Source of the DNA: Sphingomonas sp. UBA1000
Lineage (GTDB): Bacteria; Pseudomonadota; Alphaproteobacteria; Sphingomonadales; Sphingomonadaceae
Assembly: GCA_002291855.1 (NCBI GenBank)
Contig: DBAW01000134.1
Span: 483-6,542, forward strand
Direction: 5' to 3'
Length of the DNA stretch: 6,060 nt
The first letter of the stretch is position 1; every line of letters starts with the position of its first letter. Below, in pieces: positions 1 through 6,060 of this stretch. Under the pieces are notes generated by a model, which saw only the letters and a program-made list of their open reading frames with translations, ran no database searches and had not been told where the DNA came from. Position numbers and translations under genes: made by a program.

Positions 1-612
1 ACCGGCCAGCGCGGCATCGAGCGCACCCGACCAGTATTGGGCCTCGACCAGCGCGCGCAACTCCCCCTCGTCGCGCACGGCCAGCAGCCGGCACAGCGCA
101 CCGACGGTGGCGGCGTTCCAGCGGTCGAGCGTCTTGTGGGCGTTTTCGATCCGCGACAGGATCACCGGGGCGATGCCGTAATCGCGGTCGAGCGCAGCGA
201 CGGTCAGCGCCCGGTCGCCGGCCCGGCGCACGCGGACCGCCGCTGCGAGCTTGACCGCAAACCCCTCTTCGGCGGCGTCGAACGCCCCGGCATCCTGAAA
301 CGGCTCCGCCCAGCGGGCGATGTCGAACTCCGGCGCATCGACGTCGATCAGCAGATCGGCCGCCTCCACCCCGATCGCGGCGGCGACGGCGCGCAGTTCG
401 TCGGCGCGCGCCACCACCTCTCCGCGTTCGATCTTGGACAGGCGAATATAGGGGATGGCCGGCAGCCGCGCGGACAGGGCGAGCAGCTTCGACTGGCCAT
501 GGGCGCGCCGCAACTCACGGATGCGATTGGGAAAAACGACCAGGCGATGAGGATCGACCGATATCGCGCGAGGGCCCACCCCGCCCCCGGACGCCGTCTC
601 GTCCCGCCGCAT
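1..612 (-). CDS. XRE-family DNA-binding protein with two helix-turn-helix domains (3' end cut by window edge)
   Basis: Translating the minus strand from the ATG at 612 gives 204 codons without a stop to base 1, so the C-terminus lies outside the window. Residues about 29-90 read as a Cro/C1 (XRE) HTH: RIRELRRAHGQSKLLALSARL, then LSKIERGE, then an AIGVEAADLL-type closing helix. A second, weaker copy lies at about residues 125-180, with VRVRRAGDRALTVAALDRDYG followed by ILSRIENAHKTLDRWNA and a closing helix. No sensor, peptidase or membrane segment is visible in this part. The start is supported by a purine-rich GGGGGAGA ending about 10 bases upstream of the ATG. A TTG three codons upstream sits directly against that site and is less likely. 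Known for the family: XRE proteins bind operators as dimers and often repress. The target here is unknown, and the two HTHs could let one chain bind both half-sites (inference). Confidence 0.72.
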   Translation of the reverse strand, partial: MRRDETASGGGVGPRAISVDPHRLVVFPNRIRELRRAHGQSKLLALSARLPAIPYIRLSKIERGEVVARADELRAVAAAIGVEAADLLIDVDAPEFDIARWAEPFQDAGAFDAAEEGFAVKLAAAVRVRRAGDRALTVAALDRDYGIAPVILSRIENAHKTLDRWNAATVGALCRLLAVRDEGELRALVEAQYWSGALDAALAG

Positions 613-688
613 GCCTGCCAATCTCCCCCCTGATTGGCTTGCGAACCTATATTTATGACAGGCCGGCGTCTAGGATCGCGGCCGATGA

Positions 689-710
689 TGTTGCGTCCGT
701 TTTTGCAACA
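689..710. promoter_or_regulatory. Dyad upstream of the XRE gene; possible operator
   Basis: TGTTGC at 689-694 is repeated inverted as GCAACA at 705-710, with a 10-base T-rich spacer. The dyad lies about 77 bases upstream of the XRE start. Between them, at 646-660, is the only AT-rich patch of the gap; on the minus strand it contains CATAAA, a weak -10 candidate 40-45 bases from the ATG, but no -35 hexamer is recognisable. A dyad here would suit autoregulation by the double-HTH protein. Six-base arms can arise by chance, so this is a suggestion only. The rest of the 613-842 gap shows no gene. Confidence 0.25.
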
Positions 711-762
711 CCGCCCGGCCTGATGGCGGGAGGCAGGAAACGCCGCGTCTGAAACGACAGGT

Positions 763-791
763 CCCATCCCCGCGGGAGATGCGGGGATGGG
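763..791 (-). terminator. Hairpin downstream of the sigma-factor gene; probable terminator
   Basis: CCCATCCCCGC at 763-773 pairs perfectly with GCGGGGATGGG at 781-791 around a 7-base loop. After one T-T mismatch two further G-C pairs extend the stem. It begins about 50 bases past the stop codon of the sigma-factor gene in the minus direction. What follows the stem on that strand is only moderately T-rich (CTGTCGTTTC) with no clean U-tract, so termination may be weak or factor-assisted. The hairpin would separate the sigma factor from the XRE gene. Confidence 0.45.
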
Positions 792-842
792 TCCGGGATG
801 GCAGGGCGTTTGGCCCGGCCGATCAGGGAAATGGGGTCGGGA

Positions 843-1886
843 TCAGGCAGCGATGCCGACGGAGGCGGGGCCGACCGAGGGGGGACCGGCGGGACGCGCC
901 GGCAAGGCACCGCCCAGATCGCCGCTCCCCAGATTGGCGGCCAGGTCGACGGCGCGGACGCGCAGCGCCAGATTGTGCGACGCCTTGGGATCGGGCAGCA
1001 GCGGCTGGGCGACGGGGCGCGGCGCACGTTTGGCCGGCGCGCTCATCGCGCCATATTCGGCCATCAGGCGGAAACGCGGCTGCTGTGCGGCCAGTTCGGA
1101 AATGGTGCGGGTGGCGCGCTTGCTGATCTGGCGCACGCGCTCCTTGGTGATGCCGGCATCGACGTCCAGCTCGTCGCCGCCATCGCCGAACACGCGGCGC
1201 TCGAGAATCTCGCGGTCGCGGGCCAGCTTCTGGTCGAGCTTGGCGACTTCGGCCGGATCGATGCCCGCCAGCGCATTCTTGAAGCGCGGGCCTTCGCTGC
1301 GCGCCTTGGCAAGCGCGCGCTTGGGCTGCTGGCGGCGAAGCTGTTCGATACCAGCGGCGCGGCCCGAGCGGACGAACTCGTCGAGCAGGCTCGCCGTCGC
1401 GGCGCGGGCCAGATAGTCGGACGCGGCGGATTCGGTCAGCGCCAGTGCCTCTTCATCGACGATGATCGCTTCGAGCGTGGTTTCCTCGCCCTCGGCACCG
1501 GTCGCCGAGGCGTGGAGCGAAACGGTCGTCGCCTCGACCTTCTTGGCCGACGGGCGCTGATCGGTCATCAGGCGGAAGCGCAGGCTCTGCAGCTCGCCGC
1601 GGATCTGCCAGTTCACGAAGGTGGTGAACTGCGCCTTTTCCGGCTCATAGGCCTGGATGGCGCGGTGCACGGCGATCGCGCAGCACTGCTCGGCATCGTC
1701 CCAATGCGCGGTCAGCCCATATTGGCGGATGAAATGCCGGATGCGCGGGGCGATCAGCTTCAGGATGCGCATGAACGCGCGATCGACATTGGCGCGCTGG
1801 CGTGCGGTCTGGCGCTCTTCGCCTTTCGGCGTGTTTTCCAGAACGATGGCGACAGCTTCTTCAAGCGCGATGGTCGTCTTCGACAT
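843..1886 (-). CDS. Sigma-70 family RNA polymerase sigma factor (RpoH-like layout, extended C-terminus)
   Basis: The 347-residue product starts MSKTTIALEEAVAIV. Region 2 is clear at about residues 33-108: an AFMRILKLIAPRIRHFIRQY helix, WDDAEQCC, and AYEPEKAQFTTFVNWQIRGEL, which matches the core-binding and -10 recognition pattern (usual form YDPEKGRFSTYAYWWIRGAI). Residues about 120-170 resemble the VSLDAPxGDxxE.TLLDLL linker of RpoH-like factors. Region 4 at about 217-264 has LARDREILERRVFG and the HTH AGITKERVRQISKRA, for -35 recognition. About 80 Ala/Pro-rich residues follow region 4, where most sigma factors end. It is not an obvious FliA or RpoD. The frame extends to an ATG at 1946 with an AAGGA 12 bases upstream; I prefer 1886 because the extra 20 residues (MPSSRRPGQPARIG...) look like translated leader, but 1946 is not excluded. 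Which promoters it reads is unknown; general stress, heat-shock or motility roles are all possible. Confidence 0.82.
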   Translation of the reverse strand: MSKTTIALEEAVAIVLENTPKGEERQTARQRANVDRAFMRILKLIAPRIRHFIRQYGLTAHWDDAEQCCAIAVHRAIQAYEPEKAQFTTFVNWQIRGELQSLRFRLMTDQRPSAKKVEATTVSLHASATGAEGEETTLEAIIVDEEALALTESAASDYLARAATASLLDEFVRSGRAAGIEQLRRQQPKRALAKARSEGPRFKNALAGIDPAEVAKLDQKLARDREILERRVFGDGGDELDVDAGITKERVRQISKRATRTISELAAQQPRFRLMAEYGAMSAPAKRAPRPVAQPLLPDPKASHNLALRVRAVDLAANLGSGDLGGALPARPAGPPSVGPASVGIAA

Positions 1887-1993
1887 GAGATTTGGAACCC
1901 CCATTCCAATCCGCGCGGGCTGTCCCGGGCGGCGTGACGAGGGCATTGATCGCAGTTATCCTTTAACGACCTCCCAGAATATGGTTACGGAGA

Positions 1994-2022
1994 ATTACCT
2001 ATCCTATAATCATGTCGGTCAC
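1994..2022 (-). promoter_or_regulatory. Candidate promoter for the sigma-factor gene
   Basis: On the minus strand GTGACC (2017-2022) and GGTAAT (1994-1999) are separated by 17 bases, each matching 4 of 6 bases of the housekeeping TTGACA/TATAAT consensus. Transcription would begin near 1987, about 40 bases before the ATG at 1946 and about 100 before the one at 1886. It lies in the lowest-GC stretch of the gap, just past the 2026-2062 inverted repeat. The match is modest and alphaproteobacterial promoters are often degenerate. Confidence 0.25.
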
Positions 2023-2025
2023 TGG

Positions 2026-2062
2026 TTCCCGTCCGGCAGCGGCGGCCGCTGCCGGACGGGAA
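2026..2062 (-). terminator. Perfect 17-bp inverted repeat behind the chemoreceptor gene; probable terminator or dyad element
   Basis: TTCCCGTCCGGCAGCGG at 2026-2042 is followed by a 3-base CGG loop and its exact reverse complement at 2046-2062. The element begins 45 bases past the chemoreceptor stop in the minus direction and is by far the strongest hairpin in the window. No run of T follows the stem on either strand (GAACCAG on the minus strand past the CGGGAA, AATTAG on the plus), so a textbook intrinsic terminator is not met. It may terminate without a U-tract, stabilise the mRNA 3' end, or be a protein-binding dyad. Confidence 0.5.
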
Positions 2063-2107
2063 AATTAGTCGCTGTTTGTCAGTATGTTGCCGATTGAGGG
2101 CGCCGGT

Positions 2108-3463
2108 TCAGGCGGCGGCGCGAATGTCGGCGACAAAGGCGCGGGCGGCGCTGGTTAACGCCTGCGCCTGATCGGACAGCTGGTCGGTCGCCACCCGCAT
2201 CTGCTGCGCAGCGACACCCGTCTGTTCAACATTGTGGCTGACATTCACCAGATTGTCCGACACCTGCTGGGTCGCCTGCGCGGTCTGGCCGATGCTGCGG
2301 GTCATGTCCTCGGTCGCCGTGCGCTGCTCATCGACCGCCGCCCGGATGTTCTGGGATATGCCGGCGACCTGCTCGATCGTCTGGGATATGTTGCCGATAG
2401 CGGCGACCGCCTCGGCAACCGACGCCTGAATGCGCTTGATCTGCGCGCCGATCAGTTCGGTCTGGCTGGCGGTCTGCCCGGCCAGTTCCTTCACCTGGCT
2501 GGCCACGACTTCGAATGTCCGCCCGGCCTCGCCGGCGCGCGCCGCCTCCACCGCGGCATTGAGGGCCAGCATATTGGTCTTGACCGCCAGCGCGCTGATC
2601 ATGTCGGTCACGTTGCCGACCGTCTCGGTCGCTTCGGCCAGCTGGGCGACGATGCCGGCCGTGCGGCGGGCATCGCTGACGGCGCGGTCGGTGGCGGTGG
2701 CGGATTCGGCGACCCGGGCATTGATCGTGCGGATCGCGGCGGCCAGCTGCTCGCTGCCCGAGGCGACGGTGCTGATGCCCGCGCTCGTCTGTTCGGCGGC
2801 GGCGGCGACCGTCATCATCCGCGTGTTGCTTTCCCCGCTGGCGGCGGACATCGACGATGCCGTCGCCTGCAGTTCGGCGGCGGCTGAGGCGACCGACTCG
2901 GCAAGCCCGCCGATCCGCGCTTCGAAATCAGCCCCCATCTGCGCCAGCTTCCGGTCGAACCCGGCCTTGTTCTCGGACAGATACACCGACACGGCGAGTT
3001 CCATGTCCAGCAGGGCCGCCTGGGTGACGGCGGTCATCAGCGCCGCCAGCCTTTCGGTTCGCCGCCGCACCAGCCAACCCAGCGGGCCTTTCAGCGCGCG
3101 CCGGGCCAGCCCCGGCAGCAGCCGGCCGAGCAGATAGGAATAGCCGCCCAGATACCATCTCGGGTCAAGGCCGATGCGGCTGTGCACCCGTCCCACGCGG
3201 CGCACCGATTCCACATAATCGACGTCGAACCGGCCAGAGAACAACCGCCGCCAGTGATCGCCCTGGGCCCGCCGGGCGCGGTCCATCGCCGGTTCGCTGT
3301 CGAACATGGCGGTCAGCTGCGACCAGCCGCGCATGTGGCGGTAAAAGGCCTCGAGCGCCTCGGGCAGCTCGGCTTCCAGATCCCGGCTGGCCTCGGCCAG
3401 CAAACGCTGCTTGTCGGCGTCGAGCGCGGCAAAACTCAGCCGGTCGCGATAGTCAGTGTCCAT
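2108..3463 (-). CDS. Globin-coupled methyl-accepting chemotaxis protein (HemAT-like, soluble oxygen sensor)
   Basis: The 451-residue product has an N-terminal protoglobin domain (about residues 8-165) and a C-terminal receptor signalling domain (about 190-450). The globin shows FYRHMRGW near residue 40 and the hallmark RVHSRIGLDPRWYLGGYSYLL, in which H94 is the expected proximal heme ligand. The signalling half is a long Ala/Thr/Gln-rich coiled coil with the hairpin tip TNMLALNAAVEAARAGEAG at about 296-314, the region that contacts CheA and CheW. No membrane segment or signal peptide is present, so it is cytoplasmic. Known for the family: heme binds O2 and the receptor drives aerotaxis through CheA-CheY. 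The C-terminus ends FVADIRAAA, with no NWETF-type tether for CheR/CheB. The ATG at 3463 is preceded by GGTGA at 5 bases; an in-frame GTG at 3472 (454 residues) is the alternative. A 10-base-type TATAAC at 3502-3507 lies upstream, but without a good -35. It is probably transcribed separately from the export operon. Confidence 0.92.
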   Translation of the reverse strand: MDTDYRDRLSFAALDADKQRLLAEASRDLEAELPEALEAFYRHMRGWSQLTAMFDSEPAMDRARRAQGDHWRRLFSGRFDVDYVESVRRVGRVHSRIGLDPRWYLGGYSYLLGRLLPGLARRALKGPLGWLVRRRTERLAALMTAVTQAALLDMELAVSVYLSENKAGFDRKLAQMGADFEARIGGLAESVASAAAELQATASSMSAASGESNTRMMTVAAAAEQTSAGISTVASGSEQLAAAIRTINARVAESATATDRAVSDARRTAGIVAQLAEATETVGNVTDMISALAVKTNMLALNAAVEAARAGEAGRTFEVVASQVKELAGQTASQTELIGAQIKRIQASVAEAVAAIGNISQTIEQVAGISQNIRAAVDEQRTATEDMTRSIGQTAQATQQVSDNLVNVSHNVEQTGVAAQQMRVATDQLSDQAQALTSAARAFVADIRAAA

Positions 3464-3501
3464 GGTCGTCACCCAATCGTCCCCGCAAGGGGTCTGTATG
3501 G

Positions 3502-3507
3502 GTTATA
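3502..3507 (-). promoter_or_regulatory. -10-like hexamer before the chemoreceptor gene
   Basis: TATAAC on the minus strand matches 5 of 6 bases of a -10 box, about 30-40 bases before the alternative starts of the chemoreceptor. No TTGACA-like hexamer occurs 16-19 bases upstream, where the sequence is GC-rich, so the call rests on one hexamer and its position. The rest of the 3473-3598 gap holds a small CCCC-GCAA-GGGG hairpin at 3481-3492, in the leader, and a GGCCGCGGCC palindrome just past the preceding stop codon, but no gene. Confidence 0.2.
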
Positions 3508-3598
3508 GGACGGGGATCCGGCCGGGCGGTCCTTTCCGGCGACAAATCAGCGATCTAGGCGATTACCCTGATTGATCCAGATTAGGCCGCGGCCCCGG

Positions 3599-4600
3599 TC
3601 AGCCGGCGAAGCGCGCCGGATCGACATGCCGGTCGACAAAGCCGAGCAGCCAGTCGCGATGCGCGGCCGTTGCATGGCCGGCCTCGGCGATGCGTGCCGC
3701 TGCGGCACTGCCGCCAATCTGGGCAATCAGCAGCTTTTCGGCCCGCGCCGCCGGCAGCCCCCCCATGCTCAGGAACTTGACCGCATCGCCCGCGCCCAGA
3801 TGGTGGCCGAGATAGGCCGCGCGGGCGATTTCGGCCACCCCGTCGCCGATCCGCACTCCCGCCGCTTCCAGCCGGTCGATGTTGCGGCGGGCGTAATCGG
3901 CGGTCGCCTCGATGGCGGCGCGCGCATCGTAACGCAGGGCCAGCAGGTCCGAGCGCGCGGCAGCGGCAACGCGCCCGCCCTGGTCGAGCCAGCCGCGTTC
4001 ATGCGCGGTGCGGTTGAGCCAGGTGCCGGGGCGTTCCGCCTCCCCCTCCCAGGTGCCGGCGAGAAACTGGCCCAGCCCGGCCGCGCTCGACCGGGGGTTG
4101 CGGCTATGGGTGTTCCAGCTGCCGTCGCGTTTCTTCGCGGCCTCCGCATCGATGATCGCGGCCAGCGCGGGCGCGGGCAGGCCGGTGCGCGCGGCCGCGG
4201 AGTCGATGGCTGCACCATGGCGCGCATTGGGGCCAAGCCCGGCGGGTGCGGCGACGCGGCGGCGGCCATCGCCATCGGCGGCATCGGTGCGGTCGGGCAC
4301 CGGCCCGGTGGCCGGCGGCGGCACTGACGCGGCGAACGTCTCGGGCAGCAGCTGCTGGGGATCGCGCGGGCGGGCGGCGGCCTCGGGCAGGCCGGCCGAC
4401 AGCGCGTCGATCAGCGAATCGAGGTCGAACGCCCCGGCCCCGGCCAGCGCGCCCGCGCCGGCAGCGCCCTCGCCGTCCCGGTCGCCGCTGCCGAGCGCGG
4501 CCCGCCACAGCCGGCTGGTCATCTCGCTCTTGGCGCTTGCATAGATGAACGCCGCCCGCTCGGCCGGGGCGAGCGTCTTCAGATCGGGGCGGACGATCAT
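3599..4600 (-). CDS. Lytic transglycosylase-like peptidoglycan hydrolase in the flagellar operon
   Basis: The 333-residue product has a helical N-terminus (about 1-70), a Pro/Ala-rich linker (about 71-125) and a lysozyme-like domain (about 130-280). In it, LPAPALAAIIDAEAAKK supplies the expected catalytic glutamate (E153), and SSAAGLGQFLAGTW (171-184) matches the S-x-x-A-x-G-L-x-Q-F-x-x-x-T-W motif of SLT/lysozyme folds. AAYLGHHLGAGDAVKFL (261-277) resembles the late helix of phage-type hydrolases. It would cleave peptidoglycan glycan strands. There is no hydrophobic signal peptide at the N-terminus. The ATG overlaps the fliJ stop as ATGA, so translation is coupled to the export genes. By context it may clear a path for the rod, as the muramidase half of FlgJ does, and might leave through the flagellar exporter; both points are inference. 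The N-terminus does not clearly match the FlgJ rod-cap domain, so I give no symbol. Confidence 0.75.
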   Translation of the reverse strand: MIVRPDLKTLAPAERAAFIYASAKSEMTSRLWRAALGSGDRDGEGAAGAGALAGAGAFDLDSLIDALSAGLPEAAARPRDPQQLLPETFAASVPPPATGPVPDRTDAADGDGRRRVAAPAGLGPNARHGAAIDSAAARTGLPAPALAAIIDAEAAKKRDGSWNTHSRNPRSSAAGLGQFLAGTWEGEAERPGTWLNRTAHERGWLDQGGRVAAAARSDLLALRYDARAAIEATADYARRNIDRLEAAGVRIGDGVAEIARAAYLGHHLGAGDAVKFLSMGGLPAARAEKLLIAQIGGSAAAARIAEAGHATAAHRDWLLGFVDRHVDPARFAG

Positions 4601-5040
4601 GGCCGGCGCTGCCGGGCAACCCGCCGCGCACGGGCGATCCGCAACAGCCCGGCGGCGGCGCGGTCGTCATCCTCGGCCTGTTCGGCGGCGGCGGCGGCCT
4701 TGCGCACATTGGCTGCAAACTGGTCGGCCGCGCTTTCGACCGCCTTCAGCGAGCCATAGGCTTCGCGCGCGCGGGCGCGCAGCTGATCGAGCTGCCGGTC
4801 GGCGGCGGCGCGATCGGCGGCCAGCCGCGCGCGTTCGTCGCGCATCCGCAGGAAATACCGGTTTTCGGGCAGCCGCCAATCGGCTGCCGCCACACGGTGC
4901 TCGGCATGGATCGCCGCCTGCACCTCGGTGGCGCGGCGGTGCAGCCGGTCGGCGGTGTCGATGGCGACGCTGATCTCGACCTTGATCTGGTCGACGGTGC
5001 GCTGCTGGATCGTCAGCGCCGCGTGATAGGGCGTCTTCAT
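4597..5040 (-). CDS. fliJ: FliJ, flagellar export stalk protein / chaperone escort
   Basis: The 147-residue product has the usual FliJ length and is almost entirely charged helix, with no membrane segment. One coiled-coil helix spans about residues 7-50 (IQQRTVDQIKVEISVAIDTA) and a second about 65-125 (RMRDERARLAADRAAADRQL and onward), joined by a short DWRLPENRYF turn. The C-terminus is strongly basic (RIARARRVARQRRP). Known for the family: FliJ sits in the centre of the FliI hexamer, contacts FlhA and recycles export chaperones on the cytoplasmic side of the basal body. FliJ is poorly conserved in sequence, so the name rests on length, coiled-coil form and position directly after fliI. Its ATG overlaps the fliI stop (ATGA at 5037-5040) and its stop overlaps the next start (ATGA at 4597-4600), indicating tight translational coupling. 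Confidence 0.85.
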   Translation of the reverse strand: MKTPYHAALTIQQRTVDQIKVEISVAIDTADRLHRRATEVQAAIHAEHRVAAADWRLPENRYFLRMRDERARLAADRAAADRQLDQLRARAREAYGSLKAVESAADQFAANVRKAAAAAEQAEDDDRAAAGLLRIARARRVARQRRP

Positions 5041-6060
5041 GCCGCCTCGCGCATCAGGTCATCGGGCTGGCCGGGCACATGGTGCGTGGCCTCCGCCCCG
5101 GCTCCGCCATGGCCGGGACCATCATGCTCCGCGCCTTCAAACGCGGCCCCGTCATAGGCGCTCTCTTCGGGCATTGCCTCGTCAGCGTCCGGCGCGCCGA
5201 TGATCTCGCCCAGCGCGGCAAAGGTCGCGCCGGCGCGGCCGCGGTCATCCTTGCCCTGGTTGATCAGCGCCTCGATCGCGGGTGCCAGCTCGATCGCCTG
5301 GTCGACCTCGGGGCTGGCCCCGGCCTTGTAGGCACCGAGCCGGACCATGTCCTCCATGTCCTGATACAGCGACATCAGCCGCCGCGCCTCGATGCGCGCG
5401 GTGTTTTCGGCCGGGCTATGGGCATGGGGCAAGGTGCGGCTGACCGATTTCAGCACGTCGATGGCCGGATAGCGGCCGCGTTCGGCGATCCGGCGGCTCA
5501 TCACGACATGGCCGTCCAGAATGCCGCGCACCGCATCGGCGACCGGTTCGTTATGATCGTCGCCATCGACGAGCACGGTGAACAGGCCGGTGATCGCGCC
5601 CTGCCCCGGCCGCCCCGGCCCCGCGCGCTCGAGCAGGCGCGGCAGCTCCGCAAACACGGTCGGCGTATAGCCCTTGGTCGCCGGCGGCTCGCCGCTCGCC
5701 AGCCCGATTTCGCGCTGCGCCATCGCAAAGCGCGTGACCGAGTCCATCAGGCACAGCACATGCAGGCCCTGATCGCGGAAATATTCGGCGATGGCGAGCG
5801 TCGTCCACGCCGCCTGCCGCCGCATCAGCGCCGGTTCGTCGGACGTGGCGACGACGACGACGCTGCGCGCCAGCCCGTCCGGTCCCAGATCGTCCTCGAC
5901 GAATTCCTGCACCTCGCGGCCGCGCTCGCCGATCAGGCCGATCACCGCGACATCGCACGCCGTCCAGCGCGCGAGCATCGACAGCAGCACCGATTTGCCC
6001 ACGCCCGAGCCGGCGAACAGCCCCAGCCGCTGGCCCGCGCACAAGGGCGCGAACACGTCG
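5037..6060 (-). CDS. fliI: FliI, flagellum-specific type III export ATPase (5' end outside window)
   Basis: The frame is open to the right edge; the first GTG at 6056 is an internal valine in DVFAPLCAGQRLGLFAG, so the true start and the N-terminal beta-barrel lie outside. The visible 340 residues cover the ATPase core and C-terminal helical domain. Walker A AGSGVGKS is at 5991-6014, followed by LIGERGREVQEF (catalytic-glutamate loop), the Walker B strand VLCLMDSVTRFAMAQREIGL near 5740, GEPPATKGYTPTVFAELPRL, and the NEPVADAVRGILDGHVVMSR stretch typical of FliI/SctN rather than F1 beta. Known role: hexameric ATPase that loads and unfolds export substrates at the FlhA/FlhB gate with FliH and FliJ. 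Odd point: about 52 residues follow the usual end of the helical domain (after EIIG), rich in Asp, Glu, Gly and His. The neighbours and gene order support FliI over a virulence-type SctN. Confidence 0.95.
   Translation of the reverse strand, partial: DVFAPLCAGQRLGLFAGSGVGKSVLLSMLARWTACDVAVIGLIGERGREVQEFVEDDLGPDGLARSVVVVATSDEPALMRRQAAWTTLAIAEYFRDQGLHVLCLMDSVTRFAMAQREIGLASGEPPATKGYTPTVFAELPRLLERAGPGRPGQGAITGLFTVLVDGDDHNEPVADAVRGILDGHVVMSRRIAERGRYPAIDVLKSVSRTLPHAHSPAENTARIEARRLMSLYQDMEDMVRLGAYKAGASPEVDQAIELAPAIEALINQGKDDRGRAGATFAALGEIIGAPDADEAMPEESAYDGAAFEGAEHDGPGHGGAGAEATHHVPGQPDDLMREAA

Noticed and set aside
37..633. Plus-strand frame of 198 codons opposite the XRE gene
   Set aside because: It has Arg/Gly/Pro-rich shadow composition and no recognisable domain; the minus-strand frame carries two HTH motifs and a ribosome-binding site.
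798..1937. Long plus-strand open frame (379 codons) opposite the sigma-factor gene
   Set aside because: It is the antisense shadow of a high-GC gene: composition is Arg/Gly/Ala-rich with no domain, while the minus strand encodes clear sigma regions 2 and 4.
1964..1988. GTAAC-N15-CGTT on the minus strand, resembling an EcfG general-stress promoter
   Set aside because: The consensus is GGAAC with a 16-17 base spacer; one mismatch plus a short spacer is too weak to call.
2005..2062. Plus-strand TATAAT at 2005-2010 followed by the strong hairpin, as a possible small RNA
   Set aside because: No -35 hexamer lies at the right distance (TGGTTA at best), the hairpin begins only about 10 bases past the expected start site, and no U-tract follows.
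2234..3137. Overlapping plus-strand frames opposite the chemoreceptor gene
   Set aside because: They are antisense images of the receptor's Ala/Thr/Gln coiled coil, without their own start signals or family match.
3528..3556. Minus-strand TAGA ... GCCGGAAA before the chemoreceptor, resembling a sigma-28 flagellar promoter
   Set aside because: The spacing between elements is about 13 rather than 15 bases and both halves carry mismatches, so it is not separable from chance.

Overview
The window is high-GC DNA with dense, codon-biased genes, all on the minus strand. FliI and FliJ identify the right half as the end of a flagellar export operon. The overall look (high GC, ATGA stop/start overlaps, HemAT-like globin receptor, RpoH-like sigma factor) suggests an alphaproteobacterium, plausibly a sphingomonad. 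That placement is inference; there is no rRNA or marker gene here to settle it.

Layout in the direction of transcription (right to left). (1) 6060-3599: the 3' part of fliI (export ATPase, cut by the right edge), fliJ, and a lytic-transglycosylase-like peptidoglycan hydrolase with no visible signal peptide. The three genes are joined by two 4-bp ATGA overlaps and must be co-transcribed. (2) 3463-2108: a soluble globin-coupled methyl-accepting chemotaxis protein, a likely heme oxygen sensor for aerotaxis. It is separated from the operon by about 130 bp and followed by a perfect 17-bp inverted repeat. (3) 1886-843: a sigma-70 family factor with recognisable regions 2 and 4, a divergent middle and an unusual C-terminal tail; a hairpin lies downstream. 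(4) 612-1: a double-HTH XRE-type regulator, open at the left edge, with a small dyad in its upstream region.

How they may work together: FliI and FliJ power and coordinate flagellar type III export. The hydrolase could open the cell wall for the rod, as FlgJ does elsewhere. The globin receptor would feed oxygen or redox information to the chemotaxis pathway. The sigma factor and the XRE protein are regulators of unknown targets; a link to motility is suggested only by position. No tRNA, rRNA, CRISPR array, insertion sequence or transposase was seen. No stretch longer than about 240 bp lacks a gene. I see no clear sign of a wholly new system; the most unusual items are the signal-less hydrolase behind fliJ, the C-terminal tails of FliI and the sigma factor, and the strong dyad at 2026-2062.
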